A stretch of 64,000 bases of DNA from Mesorhizobium sp. CAU 1732 (GTDB taxonomy: Bacteria > Pseudomonadota > Alphaproteobacteria > Rhizobiales > Rhizobiaceae), in assembly GCF_039888675.1 (NCBI RefSeq), contig NZ_JBDQQR010000003.1, forward strand, positions 372,001 to 436,000, written 5' to 3'. How positions within the stretch are numbered: the first letter of the stretch is position 1; each line of letters opens with the position of its first letter. The notes beneath the pieces are model-generated. The model was not told where the DNA came from. It ran no database searches and saw only the letters and a list, made by a program, of their open reading frames with translations. Below are positions 19,053 through 32,120 of this stretch, in pieces. The position numbers were made by a program, and so were the translations under genes.

Positions 19053-20276
19053 ATGATCGCTCGCTCACCTGCAAGACGTTTTGCTGCGCCCTTCATGGCG
19101 GCCACGGTCGCGCTGGGCCTGCTCGTCCCGTCTCATGCATTCGCGGATGCCGGATTCCAGCGCTGGGTCGCGGATTTCCGGGGCGTTGCTGCCAGCAATG
19201 GGATTTCCAATTCGACTTTCGATCGCGCCTTCAGGAACGTCTCCGCGCCCGACCCGGAAGTTCTGGAGAAGGCACGTTACCAACCCGAATTCACGGCGCC
19301 TGTCTGGGATTACTTCGACAATCGCGTCAACGAGAACTCCATCGCGGTCGGTCGGCAGATGGCGCGCGAGTGGAAGCCCTGGCTCGACCGGATCGAGCGC
19401 GCCTACGGCGTCGATCGCCACATTCTCCTGGCTATCTGGTCGATGGAATCGAATTACGGCGAAATCCTCAAGAATGAGAGTGTGATGCGCAACGTCATCC
19501 GCTCACTGGCAACGCTCGCCTATGCCGACAAGCGCCGCGCGAAGTTCGGCCGGCAGCAGCTTGTCGCGGCGATGAAGATCCTGCAAAGCGGCGATATCGA
19601 CGAAAGCCATCTGACGGGCTCATGGGCCGGCGCGATGGGCCACACCCAGTTCATCCCCACCAGCTATCTCGCCTATGCGGTCGATGCTGACGGCAACGGC
19701 AAGCGCGACATCTGGAACTCGGTCCCCGACGCCCTCGCGACGGCCGCAAACCTGCTTCGCCAGAATGGCTGGCAGTCGGGCGCGACCTGGGGCTACGAAG
19801 TGACACTGCCGGCAGGACGCAAGTTCCCCGCTGGGTCCATGTCTCTGTCGAAGTGGGATTCGATCGGCGTCAAACGCGCCCGCAACAAGCCGTTCCCATC
19901 TCCGTCGCAGAGTTCGGAACTCAAGGTGCTCGACGGGCGCGAGGGACCGGCCTTCCTGATGGTGAAGAACTTCAACGTCATCAAGCGCTACAACAATTCG
20001 GATCGCTACGCACTTGCCGTCGGTCTTCTTGCCGACGAGATCGCCGGCCATGGCGGCCTCGTCCGCGACTGGAACAGGCCGTTCACGCGCCTGTCCTTCG
20101 GCGAGACGCAGGAATTGCAGAAGCACCTGTCGGCGCATGGCTATTATGACGGCAAGATCGATGGCAAGATCGGCAGCGGTTCGCGCGCGGGCATCATGGC
20201 GATACAGAACCGCCTTGGCATGGAGCAGGACGGCCATCCAAGCAAGGAACTCCTGTCGCGGCTGAGAGGCCAGTAA
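19053..20276 (+). CDS. Lytic murein transglycosylase, MltB family with C-terminal peptidoglycan-binding domain
   Basis: Cleaves glycan strands of peptidoglycan with 1,6-anhydro ring formation in the periplasm. 407 residues: a signal peptide (1-31, ending AFAD), an SLT_2 domain with catalytic Glu132 in IWSMESNYGE, then WAGAMGHTQFIPTSYL, and a PG_binding_1 domain (FGETQELQKHLSAHGYYDGKIDGKIG) at the C-terminus. No lipobox is seen, so it is probably soluble. AAGGAGG sits 6 bases before ATG 19053, which decides the start. Confidence 0.93.
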   Translation: MIARSPARRFAAPFMAATVALGLLVPSHAFADAGFQRWVADFRGVAASNGISNSTFDRAFRNVSAPDPEVLEKARYQPEFTAPVWDYFDNRVNENSIAVGRQMAREWKPWLDRIERAYGVDRHILLAIWSMESNYGEILKNESVMRNVIRSLATLAYADKRRAKFGRQQLVAAMKILQSGDIDESHLTGSWAGAMGHTQFIPTSYLAYAVDADGNGKRDIWNSVPDALATAANLLRQNGWQSGATWGYEVTLPAGRKFPAGSMSLSKWDSIGVKRARNKPFPSPSQSSELKVLDGREGPAFLMVKNFNVIKRYNNSDRYALAVGLLADEIAGHGGLVRDWNRPFTRLSFGETQELQKHLSAHGYYDGKIDGKIGSGSRAGIMAIQNRLGMEQDGHPSKELLSRLRGQ

Positions 20277-20290
20277 GGCTCGGGACTGAG

Positions 20291-21529
20291 ATGAAGGCAG
20301 CAATGGCGGCATTCGGGCGACTGGGGCAATTGCTTTGTCTGTCCCTGGCGCTCGTCGTCATGCTGCCGGCACTGCCGGGATCGCCGTCCTTCGCGCTAGC
20401 TCAACAGGCCGGCGAGCGGCAAGGCGGCACCGGCATCCTGCGCTTCTTCTTCCAGCGCCCAGCGGAGCGCCAGAGGCAGGACCGTGCGGTGCCGCGGGAG
20501 CGCGTCCAGCAACCGGCCAGGCGTGCGCCGGCCACCACCCGTCGCGCGCAACCCGGAGTGGTTGCCGTGCCCGAAAAACCCGTGGTCGAAAAAGCCGAGA
20601 ACGCCAAGCGTATTCTCGTCGTCGGCGACTTCCTGGCCGGCGGACTGGCCGATGGCCTGACCGTCGCCTTTGGCGAGAATGCCAATGCCCTCGTCGTCGA
20701 TCGGTCGAACGGTTCGTCCGGGCTGGTTCGTGACGACTACTACGACTGGCCCAGCCAGATCGGCTCGGTCATCGACGCGGAGAAGCCCGCGGTCGTGGTC
20801 ATCATGCTCGGGTCAAACGACCGCCAGCAGATGCGTGTGCAGGACAACCGCGAACAGCCCCGTTCCCAAGTCTGGACCGCCGAGTATGAACGCCGGGTCA
20901 CCACCTTGGTCAAGGCCGTTCGAGACAGGCAACTCCCCCTGATTTGGATCGGCAACCTCCCCTTCAAGGCTGGCTCCATGTCGTCCGACATGGTTGCGTT
21001 CAACGATATCTATCGCCGCATCGTGACCGACAATGGCGGCGAGTATGTCGACATCTGGGACGGTTTCGTCGACGAGACCGGTACATTTGTCGCAAGTGGT
21101 CCCGACGTGAACGGACAGCCGGCGCAGCTTCGTGCCAGCGACGGCATCAACGTCACGCGGCAGGGTCGCCGCAAGATGGCGTTTTACGCCGAAAAGCCGC
21201 TCAACCGCATCCTCGGTACGCCCGATGATCCAGCCAATCTCGCGCGGCTGCCCGGCCAGATCCAGGGCCCGATGCCCGGTGGTGCCGACCTGCCCGAGAT
21301 CGACCGCACCGTACCCATCGGCATCGACGACTATCAACTGGATGGTGGCCCCGATCTGCTTGGCGCATCGATAGCGCCAAGGCGCGGAGAGGCGAAGACC
21401 CCATCCGAGCGCCTGATCCGCGAAGGTATTGCGCCGGATGCCGAACCCGGCCGTGCTGATGACTTCTCGAGACGGCCCTCGCCCACGGCTGCGACCGACC
21501 CGGGACGCACCACGTCGGTTACGAGGTAA
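20291..21529 (+). CDS. DUF459 SGNH-hydrolase-fold protein with altered catalytic blocks
   Basis: A 412-residue exported protein: signal peptide (1-38, ending ALAQQ), an Arg/Pro-rich linker, and an SGNH fold from about 108 to 300. Block I reads VVGDFLAGGLADGL, so the usual GDS serine position is Phe. Block III GSND is intact near 174-177. Block V reads SDGINVTRQGRRKMAFY, with Asn where many SGNH hydrolases have the catalytic His. The family occurs widely in rhizobia, but no activity is established. It may bind rather than hydrolyse glycans. It starts 14 bases after the transglycosylase, suggesting a shared cell-wall role. Confidence 0.82.
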   Translation: MKAAMAAFGRLGQLLCLSLALVVMLPALPGSPSFALAQQAGERQGGTGILRFFFQRPAERQRQDRAVPRERVQQPARRAPATTRRAQPGVVAVPEKPVVEKAENAKRILVVGDFLAGGLADGLTVAFGENANALVVDRSNGSSGLVRDDYYDWPSQIGSVIDAEKPAVVVIMLGSNDRQQMRVQDNREQPRSQVWTAEYERRVTTLVKAVRDRQLPLIWIGNLPFKAGSMSSDMVAFNDIYRRIVTDNGGEYVDIWDGFVDETGTFVASGPDVNGQPAQLRASDGINVTRQGRRKMAFYAEKPLNRILGTPDDPANLARLPGQIQGPMPGGADLPEIDRTVPIGIDDYQLDGGPDLLGASIAPRRGEAKTPSERLIREGIAPDAEPGRADDFSRRPSPTAATDPGRTTSVTR

Positions 21530-21545
21530 GAGCCCTGCCTCGCAA

Positions 21546-23000
21546 TCAGCGCGGCAGGACGCTCGATCCCATCAGGAACTCATCGATCGCGCGCGCCGCC
21601 TGACGTCCCTCACGGATCGCCCACACAACCAGCGACTGACCGCGCCGCACGTCGCCGGCGGCGAAGAGCTTGTCCACGCTGGTCTTGTAGTCGCGATCGT
21701 TGGCGACGACGTTGGTCGAGCGCCGGCTGTCGACTTCGACCGCCATCTGGCCGTCCAGTTCCTTCACGACGCTGTCCGCAGCCGGTCCGGCAAAGCCAAT
21801 GGCGATGAACGCGAGGTCCGCCCGGATCACGAACTCGGTTCCGGCGATCGGCTTGCGCCTGTCATCGACTTCGCAGCACTTCACGCCCGTGAGCACGCCG
21901 TCTTCGCCCAGAAATTCGAGCGTCGCGACCTGGAACTCGCGCTCCGCACCCTCCGCCTGGCTCGACGAGGTGCGCATCTTCGTCGCCCAGTAGGGCCACA
22001 CGGTGAGCTTGTCTTCCTTCTCCGGCGGCTGCGGGCGGATATCGAGCTGCGTGACGCGCACGGCGCCCTGGCGGAACGAGGTTCCAACGCAATCCGACGC
22101 GGTATCGCCGCCACCAACGACGACGACATGCTTGCCGCCTGCGAGGATCGGGTCGGCAGCCCAGGCGACCGACTGGATATCCTCACCGCCGACGCGGCGG
22201 TTTTGCTGGACGAGATACGGCATCGCGTCATGCACGCCGAAAAGGTCGGCGCCGGGAATACCGGCCGGCCGCGGCGTTTCGGAGCCGCCGCAATAGAGCA
22301 CCGCATCATACTCGGCCATCAGTTCGGCCGTGGGCTTGTCGACACCGACATTCACGCCGCAGTGGAATGTGACGCCCTCGCCCTCCATCTGCTCAACGCG
22401 GGCATCGATGTAGCGCTTCTCGATCTTGAAGTCGGGAATGCCGTAGCGCATCAGCCCGCCCGGCTTGGACTCGCGCTCGTAGACATGGACATCGTGCCCG
22501 ACGCGGCCGAGCTGCTGCGCAGCCGCCATGCCGGCCGGTCCCGATCCGATGATCGCGACCCGCTTTTCCGTCTTGGAAGAAGCAGGCATCGGCCGGATGT
22601 AGCCGCGCTCGTAGGCCTTGTCGGCGATCGCCTGTTCCACGGTCTTGATCGCGACCGGGATGTCCTCGAGGTTCAGCGTGCAGGCTTCCTCGCACGGCGC
22701 GGGGCAGATGCGGCCCGTCCATTCCGGGAAGTTGTTGGTGGAATGCAGGTTGCGGATCGCACCTTCCCAGTCGCCATTGTAGACCAGGTCGTTCCAGTCT
22801 GGAATCTGGTTGTGCACCGGGCACCCTGTGGGGCCATGGCAGTAGGGGATGCCGCAATCCATGCAGCGTGCCGCCTGCTTCTCGACCTCGGGCTCCGACA
22901 TCGGAAGCGTGAACTCGCGAAAGTGCCTGATGCGATCGGAAGCGGGCTGGTACTTGTGCACCTGCCGGTCGATCTCGAGAAAACCTGTAACCTTGCCCAT
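21546..23000 (-). CDS. gltD: Glutamate synthase (NADPH) small subunit
   Basis: Passes electrons from NADPH through FAD and 4Fe-4S centres to the large subunit. 484 residues. An N-terminal cysteine cluster (RCMDCGIPYCHGPTGCPVHN) precedes a first Rossmann motif IIGSGPAGMAAAQQLGRVGH and PGGLMRYGIPDFK. A second motif, VVVVGGGDTASDCVG, binds NADPH, and a C-terminal IGFAGP region closes the FAD site. ATG 23000 is preceded by AAGGGA at good spacing; the codon at 23018 is less likely. It lies 68 bases downstream of gltB in the same operon. Confidence 0.96.
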   Translation of the reverse strand: MGKVTGFLEIDRQVHKYQPASDRIRHFREFTLPMSEPEVEKQAARCMDCGIPYCHGPTGCPVHNQIPDWNDLVYNGDWEGAIRNLHSTNNFPEWTGRICPAPCEEACTLNLEDIPVAIKTVEQAIADKAYERGYIRPMPASSKTEKRVAIIGSGPAGMAAAQQLGRVGHDVHVYERESKPGGLMRYGIPDFKIEKRYIDARVEQMEGEGVTFHCGVNVGVDKPTAELMAEYDAVLYCGGSETPRPAGIPGADLFGVHDAMPYLVQQNRRVGGEDIQSVAWAADPILAGGKHVVVVGGGDTASDCVGTSFRQGAVRVTQLDIRPQPPEKEDKLTVWPYWATKMRTSSSQAEGAEREFQVATLEFLGEDGVLTGVKCCEVDDRRKPIAGTEFVIRADLAFIAIGFAGPAADSVVKELDGQMAVEVDSRRSTNVVANDRDYKTSVDKLFAAGDVRRGQSLVVWAIREGRQAARAIDEFLMGSSVLPR

Positions 23001-23068
23001 CTTCGTCCCTTCACTCATGCCGAGCGGCCGTCATCAGGCCGCTTCGAGGCATGATTGTCTCTGCGTTG

Positions 23069-27799
<4,731 letters not shown>

Positions 27800-28053
27800 C
27801 GCCTCGTCCTCCGTTGAGCCCATGCAGGGCGGTAGCAATCTTCCGGCAGGCACGACATGGCGCACTTCCGGCATTCTATCGGCTATCTTGCGAAAGGCCG
27901 TCCAGGGTCGCGATGCCTTTGCGGCGGCGCATCCCTGGTGGAGCCCATGGCTGCCGCGCAAATGGCGGGCGGCCGACAGGCCCTGCTCGCATCAAAAGCC
28001 GGACAGGCTGTTATCATAAGCCAAATCCGGCAGTCGAGGGGTGCATTAATTAA

Positions 28054-28068
28054 GACAGCAATGCTGTC
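28054..28068. promoter_or_regulatory. 15-bp palindrome upstream of gltB
   Basis: GACAGC-AAT-GCTGTC, a perfect 6-bp inverted repeat with a 3-base centre, about 255 bases upstream of the gltB start. Size and symmetry suit a dimeric regulator; which one is unknown. Confidence 0.45.
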
Positions 28069-28125
28069 CTAGTTTCGATATGCCATAAAGGTTAAGCGCA
28101 GACAAGACGGATGTGCAAAAAAATT

Positions 28126-28153
28126 CGGCGCAATGCGTAATTTTATTGCGCCG
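28126..28153. promoter_or_regulatory. 28-bp palindrome with AT-rich centre
   Basis: CGGCGCAAT, ten bases (GCGTAATTTT), then ATTGCGCCG: a perfect 9-bp inverted repeat. The AT-rich middle resembles Lrp/AsnC-type sites in outline. It lies about 145 bases upstream of the aldolase gene and 330 bases upstream of gltB, so it could serve either. Confidence 0.5.
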
Positions 28154-28297
28154 CAAGCCATGCGAGCGACCTTTTTCGGCCGAAAGCCGGGCAGACGCCA
28201 TGCAATTGTAGCGATGTGCCGGATGGCCGGGTTGCCTCGCGCGCGATCGCGCGTACAAAGTGCCGCGCTCAATCAATCGACGGTCTGGATTTTTCTC

Positions 28298-29347
28298 ATG
28301 TTCTTTGCTTCCGACAACTGGGCCGGCGCCCACCCCAAGATCGTCGAGGGCCTTGCCCGCCACGCCTCGGGCTTCTCGCCAGCCTACGGGTCCAGCGATC
28401 TCGACAAGCAGGTCGAGCAGACATTTTCCAAAATCTTCGAGCGCGACGTTGCGGTCTTTTTCGTCGGCACGGGCACGGCGGCCAACTCGCTCGCCATGAG
28501 CGCCGTGAGCCGCCCGGGAGGCGTCGCCTTCGCCCATCGCGAGGCGCACATGATCGCGGACGAAGGCGGAGCGCCGGAGTTCCTGACAGGCGGCGGACGC
28601 CTCTCGCCCGTGGATGGCACACTGGGCCGAATCGCCGCCGCCACGCTCGAAACAGAGATCGGGCGCTACCCGCCGCAATTCGTTCACGCGGGCCAGCCGG
28701 CGGCGGTCTCGATCACACAGGCGACCGAAATCGGCACCGTCTACAGCCTCGATGAGATCGACGCGATCGCCGGCGTGGCGCAGCGGCACGGCCTCCAGCT
28801 CCACATGGACGGCGCGCGCTTCGCCAATGCGCTTGTTTCGCTCGACGTATCCGCAGCCGAGATGACGTGGAAGCGTGGCGTCGACATCGTTTCCTTCGGC
28901 GGCACGAAGAACGGCTGCTGGTGTGCCGAGGCGGTCGTGTTCCTCGATCCCGCAAAAGCGCATGATTTCCCGTTCATCAGGAAGCGGGCAGCGCAACTTT
29001 TCTCGAAGTCGCGCTTCATCGCCGCCCAGTTCGAAGCCTATTTCGCGGACGATCTGTGGCTCGAAACCGCGCGCCACTCGAATGCGATGGCAAGCCGCCT
29101 TGCCGGCCATCTGGCAGCCTCATCGAAGGCCTGGCTGGGCTGGGAACCGCAAGCGAACGAAATTTTCCCGATCATCAAGCTGGAAACGGTCGAGACGCTT
29201 CGCGCGCAAGGCGCAGCCTTCTACCCGTGGCACCCGCCTTTTGGCTTCGCGGGAAGCATCGCGGAAGACGAGACCATGTGTCGTTTCGTAACCAGCTTCG
29301 CCACGACGCCAGACCACGTCGACCAGATTGGCGACCTGATCGCCTGA
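28298..29347 (+). CDS. ltaE: Low-specificity L-threonine aldolase
   Basis: PLP enzyme that splits L-threonine or L-allo-threonine into glycine and acetaldehyde. 349 residues in the beta-eliminating lyase/threonine aldolase family. The N-terminal FFASDNWAGAHPKI and YGSSDLDKQVEQTF are followed by FVGTGTAANSLAM, the HMDGARFANAL aspartate motif and the Schiff-base lysine in SFGGTKNG near residue 204. ATG 28298 is chosen from conservation of the N-terminus. It converges with the LuxR gene. Confidence 0.92.
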   Translation: MFFASDNWAGAHPKIVEGLARHASGFSPAYGSSDLDKQVEQTFSKIFERDVAVFFVGTGTAANSLAMSAVSRPGGVAFAHREAHMIADEGGAPEFLTGGGRLSPVDGTLGRIAAATLETEIGRYPPQFVHAGQPAAVSITQATEIGTVYSLDEIDAIAGVAQRHGLQLHMDGARFANALVSLDVSAAEMTWKRGVDIVSFGGTKNGCWCAEAVVFLDPAKAHDFPFIRKRAAQLFSKSRFIAAQFEAYFADDLWLETARHSNAMASRLAGHLAASSKAWLGWEPQANEIFPIIKLETVETLRAQGAAFYPWHPPFGFAGSIAEDETMCRFVTSFATTPDHVDQIGDLIA

Positions 29348-29375
29348 GGCCCGGTGAGAGGGCGCAGGTCGAGAA

Positions 29376-30536
29376 TCAGCTTGGAAAACCGTTATGCGGC
29401 CGCTGGCGGAGATCCGCGTGCACGGTCTGGACCACTCGCACGAGATCGGACTGCCGGTTGACGCCGACCTTGCTGTAGACGCGATGCAAATGGGTCCGGA
29501 CCGTCGCCAGTGACACACCGAGTTCGACCGCGATTGCCTCAAGCGAGCCATGGGACAGCATTGCCGTCGCGACCATCGCTTCGGAACGGGTCAGTCCGAA
29601 CAGATCCTGCAGAATTTCGGGCCGGCTCTCGCCCCGTTCATCCACATCGACAACGATGAGGAGCGCCCCCGGCACATGACCGTCCATGCAGTGCGCTTCC
29701 GCCGACACAGGCAGGACGTGCACTGCCAGCGGCGAGCCGCCGTGCGAACGCCGAACAGACAGGAAGCCTGCGGACTTGATGCCATCACCATCGCCGCTGG
29801 CGGCAAGACCGATAAGTCTGCGCAATGACGCGTTCACCTCATCCCCTCCGGCGCGCAACTGACCGTCTGCGGCAAGCGACAATCCGCTGCCTGATCGGAA
29901 CAGATCGAGTGCCGCGGAATTCCCATGCATCAGTTTCCCGCCGGGCGACACCCACGCGACGCCGTGGCGCATATGTTCATAGGCATCGAGTGCACGATGC
30001 GTGACATTGGCGGCGTCGGCCAATCGATGCTGCGCGGCCAACGCCTGCTGCAGATGTGGAACGAGCAACTGCAGCAACCGCATTCTTTCGGGCGTCGCGA
30101 AGGGCTCGTCTCGCAACGGCGCATTGCAGCAGAACCAGTTCAGGCCGCCGTCACTCTTTGTAAGGCTCGCGAACAGCCCGTCGCCCGTGCCGAATGGCTT
30201 GGCCCAGTCGGTGTAGAATTCGGTGCGCCGATGTTCGCCCGGGGTGGCCAGATGGGATCCAGAAAAGACGTTGCCGACACGTGCCGCGATCAACATCGAC
30301 GGAACCGGATCCATACGGCCATAGTGACTTTCATAGGCCATCACGCCTGCGCCATCCATGCCGATCGCGGTGCTGCGAAACCTGCGCGATCCGGACTCGG
30401 CGAGGAGCAACGCTCCGCCGTGCCCGCCAAGTGCATCCAACAGCGCCGTGAGCGTCGACTCCCACAGGCCGCCGTCGAGCGCGGCGCCGTATATCCGCGA
30501 CACCAGCGATGAGAATTGCTCGACAGAAGCGGCCAT
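29376..30536 (-). CDS. LuxR-family transcriptional regulator
   Basis: A 386-residue regulator with a C-terminal LuxR helix-turn-helix (GLTRSEAMVATAM; LSLATVRTHLHRVYSKVG-like region near 330-375). The N-terminal part (about 1-190) is GAF-like, and a PAS-like stretch (about 205-300) follows (VSPGGKLMHGNSAALDLF). There is no acyl-homoserine-lactone binding signature and no synthase nearby, so it is not a classical quorum sensor. AGGAGG precedes ATG 30536, deciding the start. It is divergent from the NTF2-like gene 272 bases away, a possible target. Confidence 0.85.
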   Translation of the reverse strand: MAASVEQFSSLVSRIYGAALDGGLWESTLTALLDALGGHGGALLLAESGSRRFRSTAIGMDGAGVMAYESHYGRMDPVPSMLIAARVGNVFSGSHLATPGEHRRTEFYTDWAKPFGTGDGLFASLTKSDGGLNWFCCNAPLRDEPFATPERMRLLQLLVPHLQQALAAQHRLADAANVTHRALDAYEHMRHGVAWVSPGGKLMHGNSAALDLFRSGSGLSLAADGQLRAGGDEVNASLRRLIGLAASGDGDGIKSAGFLSVRRSHGGSPLAVHVLPVSAEAHCMDGHVPGALLIVVDVDERGESRPEILQDLFGLTRSEAMVATAMLSHGSLEAIAVELGVSLATVRTHLHRVYSKVGVNRQSDLVRVVQTVHADLRQRPHNGFPS

Positions 30537-30808
30537 GTGCCCTCCTGGACCGCAAGCGATCCGACCTGGCGGCTTTATGACCGGCAGTTCCACCTTGCCA
30601 CCCGGGGTGAAAATACTCGCGCAGGGCGTGCAGATTTGCAACCGGTTACGTTACGTTCACCCACTGCCTTTGAATGGAGGCACGAGCGATAGAAATTCCA
30701 CTTTCCGTCGAGCGTTTCAGGTGACACAGATGTCGCTGCCGATAAGAAGTCGGCTGACGCTGGGGCGCGCGGCGCGCGCCGAAAGTGCCTATGTTGGGGG
30801 GAAGCACA

Positions 30809-31204
30809 GTGCAGACGTTCCTGGAGTTCCTGAAGGTGCGAGAGTCCGCCGGTTTGGCCTTCTGCCGGGGACACTCGGGCCCGATTCTCGCCTTGAGCAC
30901 CGCAAACGAACCGGCAAGCTTCTTCGGGCCCTACGGGCAGATCGCTCTGGGTGCGGAGAAAGTCCGCAAATCCTACGCGAACAGTGAAGGCACGTTCGGG
31001 CCGAAGAGCGAAAGCAGGATCGAGATCGTCCACGCTGCGGAAAGCGGTGACATTGCCCATTGGTCGGGTTTCCAGCGGGCGACCGTCGATATGGAGGGAC
31101 GTCTCATACCGCTCGAGCTCAGGATAACCGAACTCTTCCGCCGCGAAGACGATACGTGGAAGCTCGTGCACCGTCACGCCGATCTGATCCAGTCCAAGAA
31201 ATAG
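30809..31204 (+). CDS. NTF2-like/SnoaL-fold protein (DUF4440-like)
   Basis: A 131-residue soluble protein of the cone-shaped NTF2-like fold. It begins with a long helix (FLEFLKVRESAGLAF) and ends WKLVHRHADLIQ, the typical last strand of DUF4440-type proteins. GTG 30809 follows a purine-rich GGGGGGAAG and matches the usual helix start; ATG 30791 is an alternative. Function unknown; such proteins may be small-molecule isomerases or binding domains. Confidence 0.75.
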   Translation: MQTFLEFLKVRESAGLAFCRGHSGPILALSTANEPASFFGPYGQIALGAEKVRKSYANSEGTFGPKSESRIEIVHAAESGDIAHWSGFQRATVDMEGRLIPLELRITELFRREDDTWKLVHRHADLIQSKK

Positions 31205-31238
31205 CCACCATCTAGCGCGCCCCAGCCCGCAAACGAAA

Positions 31239-31260
31239 ACGGCGCCCTTGCGGACGCCGT
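31239..31260. terminator. Bidirectional terminator-like hairpin
   Basis: ACGGCGCCC-TTGC-GGACGCCGT forms a 9-bp stem with one mismatch, preceded by an A-run (AAACGAAAA). It sits between the convergent NTF2-like and hsp20 genes and can serve both. Confidence 0.65.
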
Positions 31261-31283
31261 CTCCGATGCTTGAACCGTTGCGA

Positions 31284-31751
31284 TCAGTTCACGGTAGGCT
31301 GGGCTTCGATCTGCTTGGCTTTCGCGGGGGTGGAAGCGATCGCGATACGACGCGGCTTCAACTCCTCGGGAATGTTGCGCGTCAGATCGATGTGCAGAAG
31401 CCCGTTCTTCAGCTCCGCACCGTTCACTTCGACATGATCGGCAAGCTGGAAGCGGCGCTCGAAAGCACGCGCTGCGATCCCACGATGCAGGAACTCGCTA
31501 CCCTCGGCCTGCTCTTCGGTCTTCTCACCCTTGATCGTCAGCACGTTGCGGTGGGCTTCGATCGAAATCTCGGCATCCGAGAAGCCTGCGACGGCCATGG
31601 AAATACGATAGGCGTCTTCGCCGGTGCGCTGGATGTTGTAGGGCGGATAGGTCTGGCCGTTATCAGGCTGAGCGAGCGTATCGAGCATCGTGAAGAGACG
31701 GTCGAAGCCGACGGTCGAGCGATAGAGCGGCGTAAAATCAACGTGACGCAT
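31284..31751 (-). CDS. Small heat-shock protein, Hsp20/IbpA family
   Basis: ATP-independent holdase chaperone in the cytoplasm. 155 residues. The N-terminus MRHVDFTPLYRSTVGFDRLF is typical of class A rhizobial sHSPs. An alpha-crystallin domain follows (about 35-130; YRISMAVAGFSDAEI and NGLLHIDLTR), with a short tail. ATG 31751 follows AGGAGA. The upstream region has a strong RpoH-type promoter and a leader of about 100 bases that may act as a thermosensor. Confidence 0.93.
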   Translation of the reverse strand: MRHVDFTPLYRSTVGFDRLFTMLDTLAQPDNGQTYPPYNIQRTGEDAYRISMAVAGFSDAEISIEAHRNVLTIKGEKTEEQAEGSEFLHRGIAARAFERRFQLADHVEVNGAELKNGLLHIDLTRNIPEELKPRRIAIASTPAKAKQIEAQPTVN

Positions 31752-31858
31752 GGGATGTTCTCCTGTGAGCAACAAGTGTTTGCGTATGAGCTTCGCGCAG
31801 AGATCCGTTCTGGCATCTCCCGAAGTCCAGCGGCCCCGACATCGGCGGCCGCAACCCA
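31752..31858 (-). promoter_or_regulatory. hsp20 leader, possible ROSE-like RNA thermometer
   Basis: The predicted leader is about 100 nucleotides, the size of rhizobial ROSE elements. Just before the start, TTGCT is followed five bases later by AGGAG (31757-31773 region), the arrangement in which ROSE hairpins mask the Shine-Dalgarno sequence, including the unusual G-G pair. Folding could not be computed, so this is a proposal. Confidence 0.4.
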
Positions 31859-31860
31859 GA

Positions 31861-31888
31861 TTTGGGGGCTCCCGAAAGTCATTTCAAG
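31861..31888 (-). promoter_or_regulatory. RpoH (sigma-32) promoter of hsp20
   Basis: On the minus strand CTTGAAA (31888-31882) is followed after 13 bases by CCCCCAAAT (from 31868). This is close to the heat-shock consensus CTTGAAA and CCCCATNT. It lies about 110-135 bases upstream of the hsp20 start. Confidence 0.75.
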
Positions 31889-31985
31889 ACGCGCCGGCAC
31901 GTCCCGAACATGAACGCAGGATGAACCGTCCCTTCGGATCGCGTTCAGGCGGCAAAGCCTAATCTCCAATCATCGAATTCGAACA

Positions 31986-32091
31986 GGCGGCCGAAACGAG
32001 ACGGCCGCCAACGAGGCCGACCCGGGTGTATCGTCCCTTCCTCCCGGTTCGACAGAAGGCCGGAAGCAGTCCGAAAGGCTCTTCCGGCCTT
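31986..32091. other. Two adjacent hairpins between hsp20 and the hydrolase gene
   Basis: First hairpin: GGCGGCCG (31986-31993) with CGGCCGCC (32002-32009). Second: AAGGCCGGAAG (32056-32066) with CTTCCGGCCTT (32081-32091), an exact 11-bp stem with a 14-base loop followed by a short T-rich run. They could be a small RNA with terminator, or a leader structure of the hydrolase gene. Confidence 0.45.
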
Positions 32092-32120
32092 TCCATTTGC
32101 ATTCGACCTGCGCGCTTTCT

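Larger units (their letters stand above)
27800..28297. promoter_or_regulatory. Divergent gltB/threonine-aldolase intergenic region
   Basis: About 500 bases without a credible gene. It contains two exact palindromes (annotated separately) and an AT-rich core from 28040 to 28145 that stands out from the GC-rich surroundings. This core is the likely site of the gltB promoter on the minus strand and the aldolase promoter on the plus strand. I see no riboswitch or small gene in the rest. Confidence 0.6.
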
